Below, piece by piece: positions 37,470 through 45,925 of a stretch of DNA of 64,000 bases. Position 1 is the stretch's first letter, and each line of letters opens with the position of its first letter. Position numbers and translations under genes: made by a program. Below the pieces are notes generated by a model that worked only from the letters and a program-made list of their open reading frames with translations, searched no databases and had not been told where the DNA came from. The DNA comes from Cytophagales bacterium (GTDB taxonomy: Bacteria > Bacteroidota > Bacteroidia > Cytophagales > Bernardetiaceae): positions 28,029-92,028 of the forward strand of contig JAAFJX010000016.1 in assembly GCA_013299045.1 (NCBI GenBank). Reading direction: 5' to 3'.

Positions 37470-39689
37470 CTAGCGTCTTTTGAAAGGAGGTCTGCCACCG
37501 CCCGAATGTCCGCCGCCAGAGTGTCCTCCTCCAGAGCGTGGTGTGTTGCTACGTTCTGGAATATGGTCAGGGCGTGGGAGAAGCTCTTTGCGAGAAAGCC
37601 TGAATTTGCCAGTCTTTTGGTCCACTTCAAGAAGTTTGACTTGTACTTCCTCACCCACATCTATGACACCGTCCATATTCTCGAGACGCTCCCAAGTAAT
37701 TTCAGAAATATGCAGAAGCCCTTCTTTACCTTTCATAAATTCAACAAATGCGCCGAAGGTCTGTATAGACTTCACAATGCCCTTGTATATTTTACCAACT
37801 TCTGGTTCGGCTACAATTTCTTGAACACGTGCCACAGCCGCTGCCATAATATCGCCATTGATAGCATAGACGTTCACGAGGCCGTTTGTCGCATTTTCTT
37901 CAATAACAATGGTAGCTCCTGTTGTTTTTTGGATTTCTTGAACAATTTTACCGCCTGGGCCTATTACCGCGCCAATCAGTTCCTTAGGAATGACGATGAC
38001 GGTGCTGCGAGGTGCGTGTGGTTTGAGTTCCGCACGAGGCTCACTAATAGCTTTGTTCATTTCGCCCAAAATGTGTAAACGTCCGGCTCTTGCTTGGGCG
38101 AGTGCTTCTTCCAAAACTTGGTAGGAAAGGCCATCTACTTTAATATCCATTTGGCAGGCCGTGATGCCATTAGCAGTACCCGCTACTTTGAAGTCCATAT
38201 CTCCGAGATGGTCTTCGTCTCCGAGAATATCAGAAAGAATGGCGTACTTGCCCGTTTGGCTGTCTGAAATCATACCCATTGCAATACCTGAAACAGCGCC
38301 CTTTACTTTGATGCCAGCGTCCATAAGCGCCATTGAGCCAGCGCAAACGCTTGCCATGGAAGATGAACCGTTGGATTCTAATATATCTGATACGATACGA
38401 ATGGTGTAGGGGAACTCCTCGTGGGTGGGCTTTACAAACTTGAGTGCACGAAGCGCCAAATTACCGTGCCCTACTTCGCGTCTGCTAGGTGCGCGGTTAG
38501 GGCGCGCCTCACCAGTAGAGAATGGCGGGAAGTTGTAGTGCAACATATACCTGTTCATACCAGAGTGCATCACGCCGTCAATAATTTGCTCATCTAGCTT
38601 CGTGCCGAGTGTAACAGTAGTCAGAGACTGTGTTTCGCCACGTGTAAAGAGAGCAGAGCCGTGAGGGCCTGGCAGGAAGCCCGCCTCTGCCCAAATAGGG
38701 CGTATCTGGTCTTTTTTACGACCATCAAGCCGTATGCTTTCATTCAAAACGAGGTTACGAGCAGCCAACTTATGGGCTTTCTTGAAGTACTTGTCAATGA
38801 GTGCGATGTCGTAAGCATGGTCTGCTGGAAGAGCCGCCACGAAGTCATCATATATCTGCTTGTTAGCTGCTTTGCGTTCTGCCTTGGCGTTATTTATGCC
38901 AGCTCTGAGAGCTGCATAAAGTTTGTCATAAACCGAATCTTTGACGAGCTGCTCTAGCTCAGTATCATTCTTTTCGTGCGAATAGGCGCGCTTTTGAGTT
39001 TTGCCGAGGCGTTCTGCAAACTCTACTTGTGCTTTACATTGGATTTTAATTACGTTATGTGCCACACGCATACCTTCAAGCATATCGGCTTCCGAAACTT
39101 CTTTCATTTCACCTTCCACCATCATAATATTCTCGTAAGAAGCTGCCACAATCATATCCATGTCAGACTCATCAATGATGCTCTGAGGCGGATTAATCAG
39201 GAACGTGCCTTTGTGCTTTACAACACGGACTTCCGAAATAGGCTCTGGGAAAGGAATATCCGAAATACTCAAGGCGAAGGATGCTGCCAAGGCTGCCAAG
39301 GCATCTGGCACAACTTCGGGGTCGTGTGAAAGCAGCCAGATATTAACTTGTGTGTCGGCATGATAGTCGTCTGGAAAAAGTGGGCGCAGAGCACGGTCTA
39401 CCAAACGCGATACAAGGATTTCATGCTCAGAAGCACGGCCTTCGCGACGGGGAAAACTACCAGGTATTTTGCCTCCACCAGCAAATTTTTCTAGATAGTC
39501 TACAGAAAGAGGCAAAAAATCTATGCCTTCGCGTGCCTTGGTGTCAGAAACCACCGTAGCTAAAATCATGCTTTTGCCCATACGCACGAGCACGGAGCCG
39601 TCGGCCTGACGAGCAAGCTGACCAGTTTCTACCTTAATCTCACGGCCATCGGGCAGTGTTATGGTAGTAGATTGAATGTTCATTGTCAT
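37470..39689 (-). CDS. pnp: Polyribonucleotide nucleotidyltransferase (PNPase)
   Basis: A 739-residue phosphorolytic 3'-5' exoribonuclease of RNA turnover. Two RNase PH domains ([38 protein letters not shown] and the second [17 protein letters not shown]) are followed by a KH domain ([21 protein letters not shown]) and an S1 domain ([20 protein letters not shown]). The C-terminus is a short Gly/His/Ser-rich tail with GGGHSGGG repeats and basic residues. The start may be the second Met, two codons in. It has a promoter at 39815-39822. Confidence 0.97.
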   Translation of the reverse strand: MTMNIQSTTITLPDGREIKVETGQLARQADGSVLVRMGKSMILATVVSDTKAREGIDFLPLSVDYLEKFAGGGKIPGSFPRREGRASEHEILVSRLVDRALRPLFPDDYHADTQVNIWLLSHDPEVVPDALAALAASFALSISDIPFPEPISEVRVVKHKGTFLINPPQSIIDESDMDMIVAASYENIMMVEGEMKEVSEADMLEGMRVAHNVIKIQCKAQVEFAERLGKTQKRAYSHEKNDTELEQLVKDSVYDKLYAALRAGINNAKAERKAANKQIYDDFVAALPADHAYDIALIDKYFKKAHKLAARNLVLNESIRLDGRKKDQIRPIWAEAGFLPGPHGSALFTRGETQSLTTVTLGTKLDEQIIDGVMHSGMNRYMLHYNFPPFSTGEARPNRAPSRREVGHGNLALRALKFVKPTHEEFPYTIRIVSDILESNGSSSMASVCAGSMALMDAGIKVKGAVSGIAMGMISDSQTGKYAILSDILGDEDHLGDMDFKVAGTANGITACQMDIKVDGLSYQVLEEALAQARAGRLHILGEMNKAISEPRAELKPHAPRSTVIVIPKELIGAVIGPGGKIVQEIQKTTGATIVIEENATNGLVNVYAINGDIMAAAVARVQEIVAEPEVGKIYKGIVKSIQTFGAFVEFMKGKEGLLHISEITWERLENMDGVIDVGEEVQVKLLEVDQKTGKFRLSRKELLPRPDHIPERSNTPRSGGGHSGGGHSGGGRPPFKRR

Positions 39690-39814
39690 TTTAAACAGAT
39701 ACTTTGGGTCATTTCGTTTAACTTAACTTTTGCCCGAACTTTTTTATAAAATTGAAGGCAGAACTGAATTTTACAGCAAGAATGACCAGTGATTTAAACT
39801 TTTTTTTAACATGG

Positions 39815-39822
39815 CAAATGTA
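39815..39822 (-). promoter_or_regulatory. Promoter element of pnp
   Basis: TACATTTG on the minus strand, 126 bp before the ATG. Confidence 0.5.
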
Positions 39823-39984
39823 GCAGATTTTTTTGTAACCTAAGCGCTTCACGGCTTTTTAATTTTTTTCAGCCAGAAGTGGGATAGTAGCCAGCTTTGG
39901 GGTTTGCGTTTTTTTGTAGCTTTAAGCAAAGCTAATAACCAAATGTTTTCGTTTAGTAAACTTGCATCTAAACACATTAAGACC

Positions 39985-40626
39985 ATGCAAAACTGTTTAG
40001 TTAATGATATTTACCTGCAAGTCATTTTGGTCTTGCTTATATTTTCAAACGAGGCTAAAGCGGATATGTGTTTTCCAACACTTGCACGAGATACTGTTGC
40101 AGCAAAGGCCATTTTTGTTGGTAAGTTTGTTGAAATAGTGCCTGAAACGTATTGGCTACGAGGCGAAGCCAAAACTATATTCACTTTTGAGGTGTATGAA
40201 TCTTTCAAAGGCTTGCATGAATATACAAGTTACATTTCAGCGGTAGGGCCGATGGGCGGTTGCTGCAATCATGACTTTAAACTTGACTCTGTTTATGCGG
40301 TTTTTGCCTATGCGAATTCTGCTAAATCAGACTTCTTATACACCAATAACTGCTCTTGCGCAGGTCTTCTCTCGGAGAGACAGGCCTTATATTCCCTTTT
40401 AAATATTCCCCAAAAACATAAAAAAGATGATTATACGATACAATTCCTCAAGAAGAGGAAGCGTCCTATAGATTTGCTTGCAGGTGAAAATACAGCGTTA
40501 AAGAGGACTGTGGCCTCCTTAGAAAATGAACGAAACACATTAAAATACTCGGTCATAGGGTTGAGCTTTTTAGTTTTGTTTTTAATTATTTTACTCGTCA
40601 TAAAAACCACACAAGAAAAAGTATGA
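39985..40626 (+). CDS. TIMP/NTR-like exported protein with C-terminal membrane anchor
   Basis: About 213 residues from the ATG at 39985; ATG 39943 and TTG 39904 are alternatives. An N-terminal signal segment (LQVILVLLIFSNEAKA) is followed by a small beta-barrel-like domain with cysteines (DMCFPTLARD, AIFVGKFVEIV, TFEVYESFKGL, GGCCNHDFKLDSVYAVFAY, NNCSCAGLL), the pattern of bacterial TIMP/netrin-like OB folds. A short coiled coil and a C-terminal membrane helix (SVIGLSFLVLFLIILLVI) end the protein. The role is unknown. Expressed alone. Confidence 0.6.
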   Translation: MQNCLVNDIYLQVILVLLIFSNEAKADMCFPTLARDTVAAKAIFVGKFVEIVPETYWLRGEAKTIFTFEVYESFKGLHEYTSYISAVGPMGGCCNHDFKLDSVYAVFAYANSAKSDFLYTNNCSCAGLLSERQALYSLLNIPQKHKKDDYTIQFLKKRKRPIDLLAGENTALKRTVASLENERNTLKYSVIGLSFLVLFLIILLVIKTTQEKV

Positions 40627-40769
40627 TATGATTTGGATGTTTGGGCATTTTGTTTGACTATCCGTTAATTACAGGGAGGCTGCTTCCATTTTGCTTGAAT
40701 TTTCTTACTTCCACAACCAAAACATCATAAATCTGCTCGGTTAGGCCTTCTGATTCTTATTCTCTTAAA

Positions 40770-41238
40770 TAGTCTTCCCATAAAAAGTCGGCATAAGAAC
40801 AAGCACCTCAATTGATTGATATGATTTATCTGCTTTAGGAACACCCTCATGATTTTTGGGTAGCTTTTTCTCTCTACTTTTTGCCTTGATGCAGCACTGA
40901 AGCGCGAGCTGAAAGTTCCGACCGTAGGGCATAGCAAAAAAATCAAGCCTCGCAAAAGGCCAATTTAGATGAAAAAACAGGCTTTTTTCATCTAAAACAG
41001 CGAATGGCTTTTTCTTTGATTCACTCTCTTACAAAACAGAGTAGCACAGAAAATCTCACTCTCTGACCTTTGAGGCATTCGCTTTTGTCTGATGCGAGGC
41101 ATGGCAGGCCGTAAGAAGCCTTTGAGATTTTGCCAGTTATTTGACGAAATAGGCTAAGAACTAAGATATTTTAAAGATGAAGTTCTTATTTAATTTACTG
41201 ATAATAAATATTTTAGATATATTTCCATGGGCGACTAG
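40770..41238 (+). repeat. MITE-like element, second near-complete copy
   Basis: About 469 bp, aligned along its whole length with 33486-33962. Ends are TAGTCTTCCC and GGGCGACTA. The 14-bp hairpin TTTAGATGAAAAAA / TTTTTTCATCTAAA is conserved (40966-40998) although the loop has changed from GGTC to CAGGC; the second inverted repeat AGCGAATGGCT / AGGCATTCGCT has one mismatch. No target duplication is evident. It lies in the 819-bp gene-free stretch 40627-41445. Confidence 0.85.
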
Positions 41239-41445
41239 ATAGAGTATTTTTAACTCTATCAACAAAATTGAGAGTTTTTGAGCTAAGCTGATGAGCTTGC
41301 TTTAAGTTTCATTATACAGCAGTAACAATAAAGTACAAAAAAATGTTTGTTAAATTAAACATTTTTGCTTTATTTCCGTATTCTATTTGAATCAGTCATT
41401 CAAAAAAAAATCTGACAATGACCAAAACAGATAACCCGAATAATT

Positions 41446-42507
41446 ATGAATATTTCTACCCCACCATTTTTAAGATGTGCTCTTGCCTTTTGTCTAAGCC
41501 TTTTTGGCCTGTTAGTGCCATCTTTACTTTATGGACAAGGACGCTTTGAGATTCCGCAGGGCGGCAACGTGAGCAAATGGAGCTGGTACTTTATGCCAAC
41601 TTATGAGCGCCAAATGTCGCAACTAACGCTTCTGTATTTGGGCGCACAAACAGGCACCGAATATGCCCCACGCAACTGGTTTGCAGTAGGCGCTGGTCTC
41701 GGTTATAGGCATGGGCGCGAATTGAGCGACGGCTATACACGTCGGTTCAAATCAAATGATATTGAAACACATACAGCTTTTTCGGTGAATATTAGTAAGC
41801 TGTTCAATTCTAATGACAAGCGTACAATCATCATGTGGCGTAATGCCAGTCGTTTTGTTTACTCTAGTATGAATTTAAGCTATACTGGTCTTATTTTTGA
41901 GCCTAGCTACAAGGGGCCAGAAGAAAAGCAAAACCCTGTTTATGTAAGTCTTTACTCTGGTTTAGAAATGCGTTTTGCGGTAGAAACCAACGCCGACATA
42001 GTACTTTCGGCAGGCTGGAATGGGGCACTAACGAATAATCAGAGTGGCTATGCGGACGACCGCTTCGGTAATCCGAATAAATATACAAACATAAAAGGAA
42101 TTACGCCTGGCTTTCAAGTTGGGCTTGGTGTCAATATCTGTATCAACGGCGATGTATCGCATTTGCGAAGCATTTATAGCATGAAGCCCAGTATGCTTAA
42201 AATGAGCGAAGCCCAAATCAACAAGCAAGTGGATAGAATCCTCAACACGCTGAAGATTGACCCCGAAAAGCTCATTTTTACGGATAAAGTGATTTATGAC
42301 GACTACATGAATGTTATCAATAGCCCCAATATGAGCGCCGAAAAACGCTTAGAATACGCTCATAAGCTCAAGAAGTACTACGAAAAATATGGTTTTGATA
42401 ACAAAGGCGAACCAGTAGTGCCGCTCAGCGAACACCGAAAAGCTATCAATGACATCAAAAAAGCCAATAAAGCCGCAGAAAAAGCCGATAAGGGGAGTAA
42501 AAGGTAA
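41446..42507 (+). CDS. Outer-membrane beta-barrel protein with helical C-terminal extension
   Basis: A 353-residue exported protein. A signal peptide (LAFCLSLFGLLVPSLLYG) precedes a barrel of about 230 residues with alternating strands (WFAVGAGLGYRHGRELS, PGFQVGLGVNICINGD). The last 110 residues are charged and helical, with a Lys/Ala-rich tail (KKANKAAEKADKGSKR) that would lie in the periplasm and might bind peptidoglycan or another protein. Function unknown. No operon partners. Confidence 0.7.
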   Translation: MNISTPPFLRCALAFCLSLFGLLVPSLLYGQGRFEIPQGGNVSKWSWYFMPTYERQMSQLTLLYLGAQTGTEYAPRNWFAVGAGLGYRHGRELSDGYTRRFKSNDIETHTAFSVNISKLFNSNDKRTIIMWRNASRFVYSSMNLSYTGLIFEPSYKGPEEKQNPVYVSLYSGLEMRFAVETNADIVLSAGWNGALTNNQSGYADDRFGNPNKYTNIKGITPGFQVGLGVNICINGDVSHLRSIYSMKPSMLKMSEAQINKQVDRILNTLKIDPEKLIFTDKVIYDDYMNVINSPNMSAEKRLEYAHKLKKYYEKYGFDNKGEPVVPLSEHRKAINDIKKANKAAEKADKGSKR

Positions 42508-42849
42508 GCCAAGTGGGTTTGCAGCATTTTGCAGGAGATTTTGATGACAAATTGAATGATTGGTTCACAAAAGACATAAAAGCCTCCTCAAAAAATCTCG
42601 TAGCGCCTCATAAATTTTGCAAGGTTCTTGCGAAGCTATATAACGCAACGAATGCTGTTCTAAAAGTGTTTAGATTTGTGTAAATATTACTTTAACTTGG
42701 ATTTAGTTTTTTTAAGCAGAGTCTTTATAAGGCTTTCTGAGATATTTTTGAGTGATTTTTGAGTTAAAACATTCTTAACTCCTCAATATTTATTGAGGAC
42801 GGGGTTAGATAAAATACTAAAAACTTATTACAATTTAAGGTTTAAAGTA
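42508..42849. other. Intergenic stretch upstream of hisS
   Basis: AT-rich; a small inverted repeat CTCAATATTTATTGAG (42781-42796) is the only structure I see besides the hisS promoter. Confidence 0.45.
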
Positions 42850-42857
42850 TATCTTTG
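42850..42857 (+). promoter_or_regulatory. Promoter element of hisS
   Basis: TATCTTTG only 19 bp before the ATG at 42876, which implies a leader of about a dozen bases and argues against the upstream TTG start inside the promoter. Confidence 0.65.
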
Positions 42858-42875
42858 CGCCTCTTTTTATTGACT

Positions 42876-44234
42876 ATGAAACCATCTTTACCAAGCGGCA
42901 CACGCGATTTTTCTGCCGAGCAGGTGGCCAAGCGCCGCCATATTTTCAATATCATACAGTCTGTCTTTGAGCGCTATGGCTATCAGCCTTTAGAAACGCC
43001 AGTGATGGAAAACATGAGCACGCTTTCGGGCAAATATGGCGAAGAAGGCGACCGTCTTTTGTTCCGAATTCTGAACCAAGGCGACTTTATGAAGGATTTT
43101 CAGCCTGAAGCCAACCTCAAGCAAAAAGCAGCGCACTTGTGTAAGCGTGGCCTTCGCTACGACCTCACCATTCCCTTTGCGCGCTATGTGGCCATGAATC
43201 ATCACCAGCTTGTGATGCCTTACAAACGCTACCAAATTCAGCCAGTTTGGCGTGGCGATAGTCCTCAACGTGGTCGTTATCGCGAATTTTATCAATGCGA
43301 TGTAGATGTGGTAGGCTCTAAATCTATGCTGAACGAAGCGGAATTACTGCAAATTTACGACGAGGCTTTTTCTGAACTGAAGATAGCTGTTCGTTTGCAT
43401 CTTTACAATAGGAAGTTGTTGCAAGCACTCTCGGAAGTATTGCAGAAACCAGAAAAATTGATTGAACTGACAGTAAGCATTGATAAGTACGACAAAATCG
43501 GCTGGCTGGGCGTGGCCAAAGAACTGGCTGAGGAGGGTTTTGCAGAGCAAGAATTACAGCTTGTGGAGCTATATTTGAGCCACAACAAGGGTAGTAACCA
43601 AGAAAAAATGACTTTTTTGTCAAATTTTTTTGGTGAAAATGCCTCAGGGAGAGAAGGGTTGACAGAAATTGCAAACGTTTTTGAATTTTTGGAGGGTGTG
43701 CCGTTTCAGAATGAAATTGTGCTGGATATTTCTTTGGCGCGTGGTCTTACTTACTATACAGGCTGTATTTTTGAGGTAAAAGCCGTTAATGCACAAATTG
43801 GTAGCTTGGGTGGCGGCGGGCGCTACGATAACCTGACGGCACTATTCGGTTTGCCGAACATAACTGGCGTGGGTGTTTCTTTTGGTGCAGAACGTATTTA
43901 TGATGTCATGCAAGAACTCAATTTGTTTCCAGAGACGCTACAAACCGGAACAGAAGTGTTGCTAGCAAGTTTTGATGCGTTTAGTTTGCGTTATGCCGTG
44001 CCGCTTGCTAAAAAATTGCGGGCTGCGGGCATTAGAGTTGAAGTTTTTGCGGACGAGTCCAAAATCAAAAGGAAGTTTGAATATGCAGACCGCAAAAAGA
44101 TTCCTTTTGTTATTGTCATTGGCTCTGATGAGATGGAAACAGGCCTACTCACGGTCAAGGATTTGAATACAGGTGAACAGAGCAAACTTAACACCGAACA
44201 GATTATTAAAAAGCTAAAAAAGCAGGCTTATTAG
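42876..44234 (+). CDS. hisS: Histidine--tRNA ligase
   Basis: A 452-residue class II aminoacyl-tRNA synthetase charging tRNA-His. Class II motif 1 lies near the N-terminus (PSGTRDFSAEQVAKRRH), motif 2 is QPVWRGDSPQRGRYREFYQCDVDVVG, and the histidine-specific signatures RGLTYYTGCIFEV and SLGGGGRYDNL are present. The C-terminal anticodon-binding domain begins near ETGTEVLLASF. The region has the normal length of the longer Bacteroidota HisRS. Confidence 0.96.
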   Translation: MKPSLPSGTRDFSAEQVAKRRHIFNIIQSVFERYGYQPLETPVMENMSTLSGKYGEEGDRLLFRILNQGDFMKDFQPEANLKQKAAHLCKRGLRYDLTIPFARYVAMNHHQLVMPYKRYQIQPVWRGDSPQRGRYREFYQCDVDVVGSKSMLNEAELLQIYDEAFSELKIAVRLHLYNRKLLQALSEVLQKPEKLIELTVSIDKYDKIGWLGVAKELAEEGFAEQELQLVELYLSHNKGSNQEKMTFLSNFFGENASGREGLTEIANVFEFLEGVPFQNEIVLDISLARGLTYYTGCIFEVKAVNAQIGSLGGGGRYDNLTALFGLPNITGVGVSFGAERIYDVMQELNLFPETLQTGTEVLLASFDAFSLRYAVPLAKKLRAAGIRVEVFADESKIKRKFEYADRKKIPFVIVIGSDEMETGLLTVKDLNTGEQSKLNTEQIIKKLKKQAY

Positions 44235-44354
44235 AATACTACCCCCCCCAATGCCACTAGGTAGGTCTGTAAGGTTCTACCCAGTTTTTTTGTACTGTAT
44301 TAAAAAAAGTTATACCTTAGCGCGCTGAAATTGCAAGAAAAGTACTGAAAAGTC

Positions 44355-45389
44355 ATGGCCACAGCCGACAGCACCCTCGAACAACTTAAAAAAGGACAAT
44401 TCTCTCCGCTCTATTTTCTTTCTGGCGAAGAGCCTTTCTATATAGACCGCCTCTCCGATTTCATTGAAAACAATGCGCTTAAAGCTGCTGAACGCAATTT
44501 TGACCAAAGTGTAGTGTATGGCAAAGATGTACGGCTTGAGGACGTTCTAGATTTAGCTCGGCGCTTTCCTGTAACTGCCCAAAAACAGGTGCTTATAGTC
44601 AAAGAAGCCCAAGAAATAGCCGATTTGAGCACGGATAAAGGTAAGCAAAAGCTATTGAAGTACAGCGAAAGACCAGTACCGTCCACCATTCTTGTTTTTG
44701 CCTATAAGCACAAAAAATTAGACCCAAGTACCAAATTTGCAAAAGAGCTAGATAAAAACGCCATTTTTGTTCACACCAAGAAACTATACGATAATCAGAT
44801 ACCAGCTTGGGTTACTGATTATCTAGCCCAACAAAAGTGCAGCGCTACACCCCAAGCCACCGCACTTTTGGCAGAGTCCATAGGCAATGATTTAAGCCGA
44901 ATGGCCAATGAAATAGACAAAATGCTGCTCAACTTTACGCCACCTGTCAAAATTGATGAGGCAGCTGTTACAAAGTATGTTGGTATAAACCGAGAGTTTA
45001 ATGTTTTTGAGCTACAAAAAGCCATTGCACACCGCAATATTGCGCAGTGCTTCAAAATCATAGATTTTTTTGGAGGAAACCCTAAGACTTACCCCGTCAT
45101 TCCAATCATTGCACTTTTATTCAATTATTTTTCTAAAATACTTTCAATCAATCAGTTAGTAGCAAGTGGCAAAGGGAATATTCCTCATAAGGAGTGGGCA
45201 AAAGTTCTGGGCGTAAACCCTTATTTTGTGGACGACTACCTCAAAGCAGCCAAAAATTATCCTTTGCAAAAAAGTATTCGCATTATCCGACACATTCGCG
45301 ACGCAGATTTGGAGTCTAAGGGGCTTTTTGGCTCGCTCTCCGACCATCAAATTCTACAAACGCTCGTGCTTAAAATATTCAATACGTGA
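44355..45389 (+). CDS. holA: DNA polymerase III subunit delta
   Basis: A 344-residue clamp-loader delta subunit, which opens the sliding clamp. It has the family start YFLSGEEPFYIDRLSDFIE, the AAA+-like domain without a working Walker A, and conserved segments QKQVLIVKEAQEI, GNDLSRMANEIDKMLL and the C-terminal collar domain. Its TGA stop overlaps the GTG start of the next gene (GTGA), so the two are translationally coupled. Confidence 0.93.
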   Translation: MATADSTLEQLKKGQFSPLYFLSGEEPFYIDRLSDFIENNALKAAERNFDQSVVYGKDVRLEDVLDLARRFPVTAQKQVLIVKEAQEIADLSTDKGKQKLLKYSERPVPSTILVFAYKHKKLDPSTKFAKELDKNAIFVHTKKLYDNQIPAWVTDYLAQQKCSATPQATALLAESIGNDLSRMANEIDKMLLNFTPPVKIDEAAVTKYVGINREFNVFELQKAIAHRNIAQCFKIIDFFGGNPKTYPVIPIIALLFNYFSKILSINQLVASGKGNIPHKEWAKVLGVNPYFVDDYLKAAKNYPLQKSIRIIRHIRDADLESKGLFGSLSDHQILQTLVLKIFNT

Positions 45390-45781
45390 AAACTTTTCTG
45401 CTTTTTTTATTGCTCCTGTTGCCTATATTTTCAGAAACTTACGCTCAAAATTTTGCGGGAGGTTCGGGGGCTGGCTATGCGGTTGCTTATATTGAGCTGA
45501 GTCCATTGGGCTTGTTTTCTACTCAAAAAGAAAGTGAGCAAGTCTGTATTTCGCCAAATCCTGTTTCAGCAGCGCAAGACCGCCAGATTTACGTCAGTTG
45601 CTCAGATAAAAGACTGGTCTTCAAAACATTTCAAGTATTAGATGCCCAAGGAAGACTCGTTTTGGACGGAATTTTTCAGAATACTATCCGGCTTCCCTCT
45701 ACGCTCAGCAAAGGTATTTATCTCTTGTTCTTCAAAGACGACGAGGGACTTTCCTACCACAAAAGGATAATCTTGGAATAA
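45386..45781 (+). CDS. Small type IX secretion substrate: CTD with almost no cargo
   Basis: A 131-residue exported protein starting at GTG 45386 inside the holA stop region. The signal peptide (TFLLFLLLLLPIFSETYA) is followed by only about 28 residues, then a full type A sorting domain of about 80 residues: ISPNPVSA, VFKTFQVLDAQGRLVLDG, LPSTLSKGIYLLFFKDDEG, HKRIILE. The CTD directs export by T9SS and anchoring to surface lipopolysaccharide. A protein that is nearly all sorting signal is unusual. Confidence 0.8.
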   Translation: MKTFLLFLLLLLPIFSETYAQNFAGGSGAGYAVAYIELSPLGLFSTQKESEQVCISPNPVSAAQDRQIYVSCSDKRLVFKTFQVLDAQGRLVLDGIFQNTIRLPSTLSKGIYLLFFKDDEGLSYHKRIILE

Positions 45782-45925
45782 ATTTTTGCTATTTTTTTTA
45801 ACACAATAGCAACTATTTCGTAATTTTGTGTTCATTTTGTAGCTTAGTTCCCCAAGCAATCACTAAATCCTTTCTTATCGCTCTTTTTATCAGGCGCTTA
45901 CGTCTTTTTCTGTTGTCAAATAAAT

